Position numbers and translations under genes: made by a program. This document shows, piece after piece, positions 1 through 8,150 of a stretch of DNA of 23,761 bases; the first letter of the stretch is position 1; every line of letters starts with the position of its first letter. Location: NCBI GenBank assembly GCA_021741795.1, contig JAIOXC010000005.1, forward strand, positions 1-23,761, given 5' to 3'. The notes beneath the pieces are model-generated. The model ran no database searches. It was not told the origin of the DNA and worked only from the letters and a program-made list of their open reading frames with translations. Source of the stretch: Ilumatobacteraceae bacterium. GTDB taxonomy: Bacteria; Actinomycetota; Acidimicrobiia; Acidimicrobiales; Ilumatobacteraceae.

Positions 1-812
1 CCGGTGACGAATGCTGCGGCCATGCTGGTGCCACTCTGAATTTTGTAGTCATTGCTGGCTGTAGACAAGATGGATGCCCCTGGGGCAGCGAGATCGATGT
101 AATCGCCTCGTTGATCGAATGAAGTAACGCTGATGTTGCGGTCTACGGCAGTCACTGCGATTACGAGATCACTAGCTCCAGGCCACTTTGGTGTTGAGTC
201 TGCAGCACCATTGCCTGCTGCTGCAACGACGAGCACATTGCGATCCACTGCATACTGAATCGCTGCAGTAAGTGACGTGCTTTCGGTTGAGCCACCTAGC
301 GAGAGGTTGATCACTTTTGCGCCTGAGTCCACAGCAAAGCGGACTGCTTTGGAAACATCTTTGGAATCTCCAGACCCCTGTGCGTCCAACACTCTGATTG
401 GCAAGATACGAGATTGCGGTGCAACACCCGATCCACCTATTGCGTTGTCGGCAACTGCAGCGATGATGCCTGCGACGTGTGATCCGTGGCCAGCATTGTC
501 GATGTCCATCACACCAACACTGTCGATTGATCCGAACATTGTGCGACCAGCATCTAGATTGGCATCCAAGTCGGGGTGCGGGCCACTACCGCTGTCGATT
601 ACTGCGACGGTGACTCCAGCACCGCGAGTGACGTTCCAGACAGATGGTGCACCAATTGCAGTCAAGCCCCACTGTTGATCAAGTAGTGGGTCGCTACCAG
701 TTGCAGCAAATGACGTTGTTGAGTCAAGAGCAACAGCTAGAACAGTCGCGCTTGTAACGACGAACGAGAGAGTGAGCACATGCGCAGCAGTACGCCTTGC
801 AAATTTTTGCAT
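1..812 (-). CDS. Secreted S8 (subtilisin-family) serine protease, 3' end cut by window
   Basis: Translating the minus strand from the ATG at 812 gives 270 residues that run off the window edge. Residues 1-37 look like a signal peptide: MQKFARR, a hydrophobic stretch at about 11-29, then SFAA. The mature part carries the whole S8 catalytic set: Asp73 in AVIDSGSG, His109 in GHGSHVAG, oxyanion Asn201 in AAAGNG and nucleophile Ser263 in SGTSMAAA. No long propeptide lies between the signal and the catalytic domain, which begins near DQQWGL (46-50), so a mycosin- or thermitase-like arrangement is possible. The start directly abuts the fabI stop codon (TAG then ATG), suggesting translational coupling. 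It probably acts outside the membrane on unknown protein substrates. What follows Ser263, such as a C-terminal anchor or repeat, cannot be seen. Confidence 0.9.
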   Translation of the reverse strand, partial: MQKFARRTAAHVLTLSFVVTSATVLAVALDSTTSFAATGSDPLLDQQWGLTAIGAPSVWNVTRGAGVTVAVIDSGSGPHPDLDANLDAGRTMFGSIDSVGVMDIDNAGHGSHVAGIIAAVADNAIGGSGVAPQSRILPIRVLDAQGSGDSKDVSKAVRFAVDSGAKVINLSLGGSTESTSLTAAIQYAVDRNVLVVAAAGNGAADSTPKWPGASDLVIAVTAVDRNISVTSFDQRGDYIDLAAPGASILSTASNDYKIQSGTSMAAAFVT

Positions 813-1580
813 CTACACGCCCATTGCGTGATAGCCACCATCCACGTGAATCACTTCTGCGGTGGTGGCCGGAAACCAATCAGACAGCAATGCGACACAT
901 GCGCGCGCAACAGCTGTTGAGTCATTGACGTCCCATCCCAGTGGTGCACGGTCACTCCACACATCTTCAAATGTTTGGAAACCAGGAATCGATTTTGCAG
1001 CCATTGTTTTGATCGGCCCAGCAGCGACGAGGTTGCAGCGAATATTCTTTCCACCCAATTCTTTGGCGAGATATCGGCTGGTGGATTCGAGCGCTGCCTT
1101 GGCGACGCCCATCCAGTTGTACGCAGGCCATGCAACGGTGTTATCAAAATCAAGTCCAACAAAACTTCCACCTGATGACATCAGCGGCACAAAAGCATCC
1201 GCAAGCGTTTTAAGGGAGTAGGCAGAAATTTGCATTGCAACGGCCACGTCGTTCCACTGTGCAGCCATGAAGTCGTCGCCCAAACACACTGCAGGGGCGA
1301 AACCGATTGCGTGCAGTACACCGTCAACACTGCCGAGGTGTTTCTGTGCTCCGGCACGTGCGCTTGCCACATGTTCGTCCACAGTCACATCAAACTCAAC
1401 AACTTCGGCTGGGGTGTCGAGCTTGCGAGCGGTTCGCTCGGTGATGGAAAGTCCACGACCTGCGCCAGTCAAAAGCACAGTGGCACCTTCGCGCTGAGCC
1501 AACTGGGCGACCCCGAAGGCCAACGAAGCATCAGTAAGTACCCCTGTGACCACTATCTTCTTGCCATCTAAAATTCCCAT
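813..1580 (-). CDS. fabI: NADH-dependent enoyl-ACP reductase, InhA type
   Basis: This 255-residue short-chain dehydrogenase-like enzyme reduces trans-2-enoyl-ACP in the last step of type II fatty acid elongation. It opens with MGILDGKKIVVTGVLTDASL, the FabI/InhA nucleotide-binding start. The catalytic Tyr154 and Lys161 have the Y-x6-K spacing within AYNWMGVAKAALES, nearly identical to mycobacterial InhA, and NLVAAGPIKT and LLSDWFPATT also match InhA. The reading frame is open upstream to 1688, but the ATG at 1580 fits the family and is the start predicted by a TACCGT hexamer seven bases ahead of it. The gene stands divergent to npdG, with 46 bases between starts, and its stop touches the start of the S8 protease. 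An InhA-like sequence does not by itself imply mycolic acids. Confidence 0.95.
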   Translation of the reverse strand: MGILDGKKIVVTGVLTDASLAFGVAQLAQREGATVLLTGAGRGLSITERTARKLDTPAEVVEFDVTVDEHVASARAGAQKHLGSVDGVLHAIGFAPAVCLGDDFMAAQWNDVAVAMQISAYSLKTLADAFVPLMSSGGSFVGLDFDNTVAWPAYNWMGVAKAALESTSRYLAKELGGKNIRCNLVAAGPIKTMAAKSIPGFQTFEDVWSDRAPLGWDVNDSTAVARACVALLSDWFPATTAEVIHVDGGYHAMGV

Positions 1581-1587
1581 GCCGTCA

Positions 1588-1593
1588 ACGGTA
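1588..1593 (-). promoter_or_regulatory. Putative -10 element of fabI (leaderless start)
   Basis: TACCGT on the minus strand ends seven bases before the fabI ATG at 1580. The same spacing recurs before other genes of this window. No convincing Shine-Dalgarno sequence and no clear -35 box are visible. Confidence 0.6.
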
Positions 1594-1626
1594 GTTGTTG
1601 GGGGGTGTTTGTGGCAGGCTCGTTGG

Positions 1627-2319
1627 ATGAAAATAGGGATAATTGGTGGCACCGGACCTGCGGGCAGTGGACTTGCACTTCGTCTCAACGTGGCTGGCTA
1701 CGACGTCGTGATCGGGTCGCGAGAGAAGTCGCGGTCGATCGAGAAGGTCAAAGAGTTGCAAGTGCTGTGGCCAAGCCACAATCTGTCTATTCAGGGTGGT
1801 GACAACTCTGATGCAGTGAATTGCGATCTTGTCGTCGTTGCAACGCCTTGGGATTCCACCGCAACGATTGTGGGGGACTATGCGAGTCAACTGGCTGGAA
1901 AGATTGTGATCACGATGGCTAATGCGTTGGTCAAGGTTGGCAAAGAGTTTCAGCCACTTGTTCCACCTCGCGGAAGCATTGCTGCCCACGTGCAAGCTGA
2001 AATTCCTTTGAGCAAAGTTGTTGCGGCATTGCAGCACTTGCCTGCAAAAGAACTTGGCAATCTCAATCACCACGTCGACAGCGATGTGTTGATTTGCTCG
2101 GATCATCCTGAAGCAATCGAAACTGTGTGCGACATTGTTGAAAAGATCCCTGGTTGTCGACCACTCAACACTGGAAGACTGTCGAACGCGCTTGCACTCG
2201 AGGCTTTCACTGCAGTACTGCTACAGATGAATGTGCGATACAAGACGCGTGTTGCGCCACGCATGACTGGAATTCCAGATGTTGATCCTGTAAGTGGACG
2301 GAATTTGAAGATTTTGTAA
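1627..2319 (+). CDS. npdG: F420-dependent NADP oxidoreductase (F420H2:NADP+)
   Basis: The 230-residue protein passes hydride between reduced coenzyme F420 and NADP+ in the cytoplasm. The N-terminus has the family nucleotide-binding loop IGIIGGTGPAG (residues 3-13), and SR at 31-32 follows the second strand, where the 2'-phosphate of NADP is bound. Later family landmarks are VATPWDST (71-78), ALQHLPAKELGN (134-145) and GCRPLNTGRLSN (176-187). The frame is open from 1546, but the ATG at 1627 starts the conserved domain and the extra residues would overlap fabI. Its stop overlaps the mshC start in TAATG. It implies that the host makes F420, in line with the luciferase-like enzyme at 10029-10961. 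Confidence 0.9.
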   Translation: MKIGIIGGTGPAGSGLALRLNVAGYDVVIGSREKSRSIEKVKELQVLWPSHNLSIQGGDNSDAVNCDLVVVATPWDSTATIVGDYASQLAGKIVITMANALVKVGKEFQPLVPPRGSIAAHVQAEIPLSKVVAALQHLPAKELGNLNHHVDSDVLICSDHPEAIETVCDIVEKIPGCRPLNTGRLSNALALEAFTAVLLQMNVRYKTRVAPRMTGIPDVDPVSGRNLKIL

Positions 2320-3443
2320 TGCGCCTCTACGACACCGCCAAGCAATCGGTGGTTCCGTTTGAACCAGGGCCAACAGTATTGATGTACACGTGCGGAATCA
2401 CTCCGTACGACGCAACACATCTGGGCCATGCTTTTACATTCATCAGTTACGACATCTTGATTCGACGATTAATTGACCTTGGTCATGAAGTGAAGTGTGT
2501 TCGCAACGTGACCGATGTTGATGATCCGTTATTTGCCAAGGCACGCGAATTGGGTGTGCACTATCTCGACTTGGCAGCAGGGGAAGAGGCCCGCTTCACC
2601 GCCGACATGGAAGCACTTGGAGCGTTGCCGATGTATTCCACGCCGCGTGCATCATCAGCAATATCGGATATTCGTGGATTCATCGGCATGGTGATCGACA
2701 AGGGCTTTGCGTATCAGTCGGGTGGCTCCGTGTATTTCGATGTCACTCAGTCCAAAACCTTTGGGGAGATTTCGCATTATTCACAAGAAACGATGATTGA
2801 ACTTGCTCGCGAACGTGGAGGCAATGTGGAGGACCCACATAAGCGACATCCACTTGATTTCGTCTTGTGGCATCCATCGGCAGTTGACGAACCTTCCTGG
2901 GAAACCATGTGGGGACCAGGCAGACCTGGTTGGCATATTGAATGCTCTGCACTTGCATTGCGCGAGTTGGGAACAACGATTGACTTGCATGGTGGTGGTA
3001 GTGATTTAATTTTTCCTCATCACGAAAGTGAGCGCGCCCAGTCGGAAGCAGCGACGGGCGAACTCTTCGTAAAACACTGGATGCATGTTGCGATGGTGTC
3101 AATGGACGGTCACAAGATGTCGAAGAGTCGTGGAAACTTGGTATTTGTTGACAAGTTACGAACGCGTTTTGATCCACGGGTAATCCGACTCGGATTGATT
3201 GAGCACCATTACCGTTTTGAATGGGAATGGGACGAGGACATGTTTGCTCGCAATGTTGACAGGCTCGCAAACTGGGGTACTGGAACAACGAACGATGACA
3301 ACCAATTACTCAATTCGGTTCGTGACGCTCTTGATGACGATCTCGATACACCGCGTGCAATTGCGCTCATCGACAAGGCTGCAGCAAACGGAGTCGATGT
3401 GACAGTCGCTGCCGGTCTTTTGGGAATTGAGCTCAAGCGCTAA
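2319..3443 (+). CDS. mshC: Cysteine:1D-myo-inosityl 2-amino-2-deoxy-alpha-D-glucopyranoside ligase (mycothiol synthesis)
   Basis: This class I synthetase-fold protein activates cysteine with ATP and would join it to GlcN-inositol, the penultimate step of mycothiol synthesis. The signature CGITPYDATHLGHA (25-38) is the MshC form; true CysRS normally has CGPTVYD. HLGH (34-37) is the HIGH box and KMSKS lies at 266-270. Cys25, Cys209 in GWHIECSA, and His234 with neighbours in FPHHE are the expected zinc ligands. The protein ends after about 374 residues without the anticodon-binding domain of CysRS, as expected for MshC, although it is shorter than the roughly 410 residues of mycobacterial MshC. 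It overlaps npdG by one base. A paralogous cysteinyl-tRNA synthetase is the main alternative; no other msh gene is in the window. Confidence 0.85.
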   Translation: MRLYDTAKQSVVPFEPGPTVLMYTCGITPYDATHLGHAFTFISYDILIRRLIDLGHEVKCVRNVTDVDDPLFAKARELGVHYLDLAAGEEARFTADMEALGALPMYSTPRASSAISDIRGFIGMVIDKGFAYQSGGSVYFDVTQSKTFGEISHYSQETMIELARERGGNVEDPHKRHPLDFVLWHPSAVDEPSWETMWGPGRPGWHIECSALALRELGTTIDLHGGGSDLIFPHHESERAQSEAATGELFVKHWMHVAMVSMDGHKMSKSRGNLVFVDKLRTRFDPRVIRLGLIEHHYRFEWEWDEDMFARNVDRLANWGTGTTNDDNQLLNSVRDALDDDLDTPRAIALIDKAAANGVDVTVAAGLLGIELKR

Positions 3444-3472
3444 TTGAGACGTTCTCGTGAGCCTTTCGAACC

Positions 3473-3478
3473 TAGACT
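3473..3478 (+). promoter_or_regulatory. Putative -10 element of thrS
   Basis: TAGACT lies ten bases before the chosen thrS ATG at 3489. It is the same hexamer as before lemA, but the spacing is wider than the seven bases seen elsewhere, so the leader would be zero to a few bases. The 45-base gap after mshC gives room for a promoter. Confidence 0.4.
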
Positions 3479-3488
3479 GACAAGCGAG

Positions 3489-5474
3489 ATGAGTGCAGTA
3501 GAAACCTTCGAAGTCAGCCTTCCTGACGGCACTAAAAAATCGTTGCCGCTCGGGTCAACGGCGTTCGATCTCGCCCAGGGGATTGGATCCAGGTTGGCGA
3601 AAGCCGCGGTTGCTGCGGTCGTCGATGGCGTAGAAATAGACCTCACCGTTGCGTTAGGTGCCGGAGCGAAGGTTTCAATTATTACCGCAGAGAGCGAAGC
3701 AGGACGACAAGTTTTGCGGCACTCAACGGCACACGTGATGGCCCAAGCAGTAGTGCAGTTGTTTGCTGGCGCCAAATTTACAATCGGTCCTGCAATTGAA
3801 GATGGCTTCTACTACGACTTCGAATTGCCGGGTGGCAAAACTTTCAGTGACACTGATCTTGCCGCGATCACCGAAAGAATGCGCGAAATCATCAAAGCAG
3901 ACCAGTCATTTACTCGAGATGAAATGTCGGTCAAGGCTGCTCTCGAATTGTTTGCCGATCAGCCATACAAATGCGAAATTATTACACGCGTTACCAGCGG
4001 TTCTGCCGATGGCACTGATGCATCCGAAGTGCAGGGTGGTGACGTTGTGAGTGTGTATCGCAATACCGATTCGTTCGTTGACTTGTGTCGGGGTCCTCAC
4101 GTGCCAACAACCGGCAAACTCGGACACTTTGCATTGATGAAAGTTGCTGGCGCGTATTGGCGGGGCAATGAGAAGGGTCCGATGTTGCAGCGGATCTATG
4201 GAACGGCATGGGAGTCGAAGGCTGCGCTCGAAGAACACATCACTCGTTTGGCAGAAGCGGAGAAGCGGGATCATCGGCGACTTGCTGTCGAAATGGATTT
4301 GCTCTCGTTTCCATCTGAACTCGGCGGTGGACTTGCTGTGTGGCATCCAAAGGGCGGAATTGTTCGCAAGTTGATGGAGGACTACAGCCGTCACCGACAT
4401 CAAAATGGTGGATATCAGTTTGTGTTTACGCCTCATCTTGCCAATGCAGAATTGTTTGAAACTTCTGGCCACTTGCACTTCTATAAAGACGGCATGTATC
4501 CACCAATGGAGATGGACAACGGCACCTACTACCCGAAGCCGATGAATTGCCCAATGCATTGCTTGATCTATCGCGACAGACAGCGCAGTTACCGCGAATT
4601 GCCATTGCGTTTATTCGAGCTTGGCACTGTGTATCGCTACGAGCGTGCCGGAACTTTGCATGGTTTGTTGCGAATTCGCGGGTTCACGCAAGATGACAGC
4701 CATATTTTTTGCACAGAAGACCAGATGGCGGACGAGATCACTTCGTTGCTTGATTTTGTTATCTCGGTGTTACGCAAATTTGGTTTCGAAGATTTTGAAT
4801 TCAAACTCTCGACACGTGACCCAGAAAAATCGGTTGGCAGCGACGAGATTTGGGAAAAGGCAACTACGGCATTGCGTGAAGCCCTGCATCGTCATGGTGT
4901 TGACTATTCGGTTAAAGAAGGCGATGCTGCGTTCTACGGGCCCAAAATTGACATCGATGTGCGCGATGCAATCGGCAGGAAATGGCAGTTGAGCACAATT
5001 CAATGCGATTTCAATCTTCCAGAGCGATTCAAGTTGGAGTACATCGGATCTGACAACGGTCGACATCAGCCGATCATGTTGCACCGAGCGTTGTTCGGCT
5101 CAGTCGAACGATTCTTTGGTGTGCTTCTCGAGCACTACGGCGGAGCATTCCCAACCTGGCTTGCACCAGTGCAGGTGCGCGTACTTCCAGTGACGAGCGG
5201 CCACGAGCCGTACGCAACAAAACTTGTTGCGCAACTTCTGCGAGCCGGCTTCCGTGTTGATACAAGCGTTGCTGATGAGCAGCTGGGCAAACGAATTCGA
5301 TCTGCAAAGTTGGAGCGCATTCCATATGTGTTGGTTGTTGGCGACGACGATGTGGCGAACGAAACAGTTGGCGTTAATCCTCGCGGTGGCGAAGTAATAC
5401 GCGATGTGAAGTTCGCAGACTTTGTGAAGCAGTTGCAAGACGAAACTGCTGATGCAAGTGAACTGGTGTTGTAG
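3489..5474 (+). CDS. thrS: Threonyl-tRNA synthetase
   Basis: The 661-residue enzyme charges tRNA-Thr. It has the full bacterial layout: an N-terminal TGS domain (about 1-65), an editing domain, the class II catalytic core and an anticodon-binding domain at the C-terminus. Editing-site residues are in place: His78 and His82 in HSTAHVMAQ, and Cys200 and His204 in DLCRGPH. The catalytic zinc ligands are Cys354 (MNCPMHC), His405 (DDSHIFC) and His532 (MLHRALFG), with spacings like the E. coli enzyme. Class II motif 2 is RIRGFTQDD. The frame is open back to a TTG at 3444, but the ATG at 3489 places the TGS domain correctly and follows a possible -10 box. It heads the conserved run thrS-HIT-(membrane protein)-pgsA-patA. 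Confidence 0.97.
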   Translation: MSAVETFEVSLPDGTKKSLPLGSTAFDLAQGIGSRLAKAAVAAVVDGVEIDLTVALGAGAKVSIITAESEAGRQVLRHSTAHVMAQAVVQLFAGAKFTIGPAIEDGFYYDFELPGGKTFSDTDLAAITERMREIIKADQSFTRDEMSVKAALELFADQPYKCEIITRVTSGSADGTDASEVQGGDVVSVYRNTDSFVDLCRGPHVPTTGKLGHFALMKVAGAYWRGNEKGPMLQRIYGTAWESKAALEEHITRLAEAEKRDHRRLAVEMDLLSFPSELGGGLAVWHPKGGIVRKLMEDYSRHRHQNGGYQFVFTPHLANAELFETSGHLHFYKDGMYPPMEMDNGTYYPKPMNCPMHCLIYRDRQRSYRELPLRLFELGTVYRYERAGTLHGLLRIRGFTQDDSHIFCTEDQMADEITSLLDFVISVLRKFGFEDFEFKLSTRDPEKSVGSDEIWEKATTALREALHRHGVDYSVKEGDAAFYGPKIDIDVRDAIGRKWQLSTIQCDFNLPERFKLEYIGSDNGRHQPIMLHRALFGSVERFFGVLLEHYGGAFPTWLAPVQVRVLPVTSGHEPYATKLVAQLLRAGFRVDTSVADEQLGKRIRSAKLERIPYVLVVGDDDVANETVGVNPRGGEVIRDVKFADFVKQLQDETADASELVL

Positions 5475-5479
5475 TCGAT

Positions 5480-6010
5480 ATGCGTCTTGAACGACTCTGG
5501 AACGGTTGGCGTGCGCAATACGTGCAGGGCGACACAAAGAAGAACGACTCGGGCAAGTCGGTGTTCACAGAGATTCTTGAGTCAGACATGAATGACGAAG
5601 ACTCGCATATCGTTCATCGCGGCGCTCATTCGTTTGTGATTCTCAATGCGTTTCCATATTCGCCCGGACACTTGTTGGTTTTGCCATATCGCGAAGTCGC
5701 CGATCTCGAAAACCTCACGACTGAAGAGCACGACGAGATTTGGTCGACAGTCACCTTTGGTGTGCGAGTGTTGAAATCTGAATACAATCCGCAAGGCATC
5801 AACGTTGGTATCAATTTGGGTGCTTCGGCTGGTGGAAGCATTGCCCAGCACCTGCACGTGCACATCGTTCCTCGGTGGGGTGGCGACACCAATTTCATGG
5901 TTGCCATTGCTAACACCAAAATTTTGCCCGAAGCCTTGGATGTCACGGCTACGCGTGTGAGATCTGCGTGGAAAGTACTCGAATCGCAAAACAAGGAAGC
6001 AGGGAAGTAA
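5480..6010 (+). CDS. HIT-family diadenosine tetraphosphate (Ap4A) phosphorylase
   Basis: This 176-residue HIT protein resembles mycobacterial Rv2613c, which phosphorolyses Ap4A to ADP and ATP. The histidine triad is His124, His126 and His128 in QHLHVHIVPRWGGDTNF; the middle His is the nucleophile in this superfamily. Other family blocks are AFPYSPGHLLVLPYR (57-71) and GINVGINLGASAGGS (106-120). It starts five bases after the thrS stop, the same adjacency as in M. tuberculosis. Ap4A is a by-product of aminoacyl-tRNA synthetases, so pairing with thrS makes sense as clearance of this side product (inference). A general HIT hydrolase is the alternative. Confidence 0.9.
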   Translation: MRLERLWNGWRAQYVQGDTKKNDSGKSVFTEILESDMNDEDSHIVHRGAHSFVILNAFPYSPGHLLVLPYREVADLENLTTEEHDEIWSTVTFGVRVLKSEYNPQGINVGINLGASAGGSIAQHLHVHIVPRWGGDTNFMVAIANTKILPEALDVTATRVRSAWKVLESQNKEAGK

Positions 6011-6013
6011 CCA

Positions 6014-6508
6014 ATGTCGAGCAACGAAATACGTGACGCACTGCCAGATGATCTAGATATTTCTGCATTTGTCGGGCCGTACCAATTTCCTGATAACCAT
6101 CGGCGTCGGATACCTGGATTCATTTATCTCGGTGTGGCAGTCGCAAGTTTTGGGTTATGGCTCGCAGCGCAATCGGCAAATTCGTCACTGGGGAAAAGTG
6201 GTCTTGTGAATGATGGAATGCTCATCGTTGCGATTGTGCTGAGCGTGTTCGGATTATTCGTATTGAGTTCATCTTGGAAAATGACAGTTGACGAAAAGAC
6301 TGCACTCGTGTTTGCGAGTCGCGCGGTTGGCTTTGCGGTGGGGCATTCTTCTGCCCAGCAGGTATGGCGCGGATTTCGTAGCCGACCCACTTGGCGAGTT
6401 TTTTGTTATAGCGCAGAAGAACCCCCAGCACAGCGGGGATTGGTATTGGTGGACGCAATAGATGCTTCAATTGTCGAATGTTTAGTTGAAGCCAACCCCG
6501 ACAAGTAG
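6014..6508 (+). CDS. Uncharacterised two-helix membrane protein in the PIM gene run
   Basis: I do not recognise a family for this 164-residue protein. It has a short acidic N-terminus with Arg/His residues at 29-32, two predicted membrane helices at about 33-53 and 68-87, and a soluble C-terminal part of about 75 residues. The basic stretch before helix 1 and the loop between the helices suggest a hairpin with both ends in the cytoplasm (inference). It starts three bases after the HIT gene stop, with GGGAAG upstream as a possible ribosome binding site, and ends ten bases before pgsA, so it is almost certainly co-transcribed. Its position between the Ap4A phosphorylase and PI-phosphate synthase makes a role in phosphoinositide or envelope synthesis possible, but nothing in the sequence proves it. 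Confidence 0.75.
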   Translation: MSSNEIRDALPDDLDISAFVGPYQFPDNHRRRIPGFIYLGVAVASFGLWLAAQSANSSLGKSGLVNDGMLIVAIVLSVFGLFVLSSSWKMTVDEKTALVFASRAVGFAVGHSSAQQVWRGFRSRPTWRVFCYSAEEPPAQRGLVLVDAIDASIVECLVEANPDK

Positions 6509-6518
6509 GCTCTCGCAT

Positions 6519-7208
6519 ATGTTTGATGGTCGGTTTCGCGTAGAGATCGAGCGCGTTGTGCGCCCAGTTGGCAAGTTATTGCTGCGCACAGGTTTGTCGC
6601 CTGATCACATCACCATCTTGGGTCTCTTGATCGCGATTTGTGCTTCGGTTGCAATTGGTCTTGGCGCGTTGCCGCTTGGTCTTGCCCTTGTCATCTTGTC
6701 GGCGCTTCCCGACATGTTCGATGGTGCACTCGCCAAGGCATCAAATTCGGCAAGTCAACGTGGTGCGTTTTTTGACTCAGTCATTGACCGAGTAAGCGAC
6801 TCGTTTTTGCTCGGTGGTGTGGCGTGGTATTTGGCCGATACCCGTGGGGCCACAGCCGCTGTCTTGCCGTTTGCAGTGATGGCGGTTTCATCGCTGATTT
6901 CATATCAGCGAGCCAAAGCCGAATCGCTTGGTCTTCATGCCAAGGGTGGTTTGATGGAACGAGCAGAGCGCATCATTGTCTTGTGCTTCGGATTGCTGTT
7001 TGGTTCGTTGCTGTGGTGGGTGATGTGGGTGATGCTCGTACTGACCACGATGACCGCGGTGCAACGTTTTGCAAAGGTTTGGAAACAGGCGGCAGTTGCT
7101 CCTGTTACTGCACAAAAACAAGAAGTGCGTCGATCGCGCCGTGCTTCACGTCGTGTGCGTCGTGATGATTATCGCGAACGTTTTGCGCGCCGCCGCCGAT
7201 TGCAATAA
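6519..7208 (+). CDS. pgsA: Phosphatidylinositol phosphate synthase (CDP-alcohol phosphotransferase)
   Basis: The 229-residue integral membrane enzyme should transfer the phosphatidyl group of CDP-diacylglycerol to inositol 1-phosphate, the first committed step to PI and its mannosides. The CDP-alcohol phosphotransferase motif is complete: Asp65, Asp68-Gly69, Ala72, Gly82, Asp86 and Asp90. The usual Arg after Ala is Lys73 here. The block SYQRAKAESLGL with GGLMERAERII matches mycobacterial PgsA1. Several hydrophobic helices follow. The last 30 residues are unusually basic, with about 14 Arg in 27 positions. The ATG at 6519 was preferred to a TTG at 6486 because the latter overlaps the upstream gene. 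Context (patA-like and pimA-like genes) favours PI-phosphate synthase over phosphatidylglycerophosphate synthase. Confidence 0.9.
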   Translation: MFDGRFRVEIERVVRPVGKLLLRTGLSPDHITILGLLIAICASVAIGLGALPLGLALVILSALPDMFDGALAKASNSASQRGAFFDSVIDRVSDSFLLGGVAWYLADTRGATAAVLPFAVMAVSSLISYQRAKAESLGLHAKGGLMERAERIIVLCFGLLFGSLLWWVMWVMLVLTTMTAVQRFAKVWKQAAVAPVTAQKQEVRRSRRASRRVRRDDYRERFARRRRLQ

Positions 7209-7214
7209 TTTTGC

Positions 7215-8150
7215 ATGGCGAGTAGGAGCAATAACACGGCAGATCACATTGCTGTCGCTGGATACAAGTTCGCCTCGATGCTCGCTCGTGTCGCTCCCTC
7301 GTCAGTACTCACTGGAGTCTCTGTTGGCGTAGGGAGTTCTCTGGCAAGAGCAATGAAGCAAAACAAGGCCATGGTGATGCGACATGTACAACGAGTTGAT
7401 CCAAGTCTGAATGGCAAGCGATTGCATGTAGCAACGCAGCGGGCGTTTGTGAGTTACACGCGTTATTACTTAGAGACATTTCGTTTACCATCACTATCCA
7501 CGAGTCAAATTGCTGCGGGGCATCAAGTCGAGGGGTTCGAACACATCGAGCGTGCTGCCTCGAATGGCAAAGGCACAATTCTGGCGTTGCCACACATGGG
7601 TGGGTGGGAATGGTCGGGGCGCTGGTTGATCGATCAGGGATTTCAATTGACTGCAGTTGTGGAGCGCTTAGAAAACACCGATTTGTTCGAGTGGTTTGTA
7701 AATCTACGTTCGCGTTATGGGGTCAATGTGATTGCACTGACTGATGATGCTGGCGTAGCTGTTGGCAAAGCCTTGCGCGACAACCACGTCGTGTCGTTGC
7801 TATGTGATCGCGACATACCAAAAGATGGCAAGCGCACTGGGGTGGAGGTGCAGTTTTTTGGTGAGACAACGACGGTGCCTGCTGGTCCTGCATTTTTTGC
7901 ATTGCGCACGGGCGCATCACTCTTGCCAATGGCAACTTTTTTTACTCCCGGCGCCAATGGCCACAAAGCAGTGATCAGACCTGCACTTGTTGTTGAGCGA
8001 CAAGGATCGCTGCGAGAGGATGTTTTGCGTATTTCGCAACTGTTGATGTTTGAAATTGAGAATTTGATTCGACAAGCGCCAGAGCAGTGGCATTTGTTTC
8101 AACCAAACTGGCCGAGTGATCCTGGTTACCAGGCAGCGACAGTCGCTTAA
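7215..8150 (+). CDS. patA: PatA-like lipid acyltransferase (LpxL/HtrB superfamily)
   Basis: This 311-residue protein belongs to the lysophospholipid/lipid A acyltransferase superfamily and by position corresponds to mycobacterial Rv2611c (PatA), which acylates the mannose of phosphatidylinositol mannosides on the cytoplasmic membrane face. The catalytic H-x4-E motif is His127 to Glu132 in ALPHMGGWEW. Other landmarks are LLCDRDIPKDG, VEVQFFGE, VPAGPAFFALRTGA and the C-terminal HLFQPNWPSD, all in the places expected for PatA. It begins six bases after pgsA. Its TAA stop shares bases with the arsR stop on the other strand (TTAA at 8147-8150). The substrate is inferred from context. Confidence 0.88.
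   Translation: MASRSNNTADHIAVAGYKFASMLARVAPSSVLTGVSVGVGSSLARAMKQNKAMVMRHVQRVDPSLNGKRLHVATQRAFVSYTRYYLETFRLPSLSTSQIAAGHQVEGFEHIERAASNGKGTILALPHMGGWEWSGRWLIDQGFQLTAVVERLENTDLFEWFVNLRSRYGVNVIALTDDAGVAVGKALRDNHVVSLLCDRDIPKDGKRTGVEVQFFGETTTVPAGPAFFALRTGASLLPMATFFTPGANGHKAVIRPALVVERQGSLREDVLRISQLLMFEIENLIRQAPEQWHLFQPNWPSDPGYQAATVA

Noticed and set aside
277..678. 133-residue plus-strand open frame
   Set aside because: It is antisense to the S8 protease, whose catalytic residues are all intact on the minus strand; its own translation has no recognisable motif.
2319..3443. Cysteinyl-tRNA synthetase
   Set aside because: The CGITPYD form, the missing anticodon-binding domain and the ERGG and GRPGWHIECSA context fit MshC better; a diverged CysRS paralogue remains a minor possibility.
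3906..4559. 217-residue minus-strand open frame inside thrS
   Set aside because: It is a shadow of thrS, with Cys/His/Arg-rich composition typical of reverse frames.
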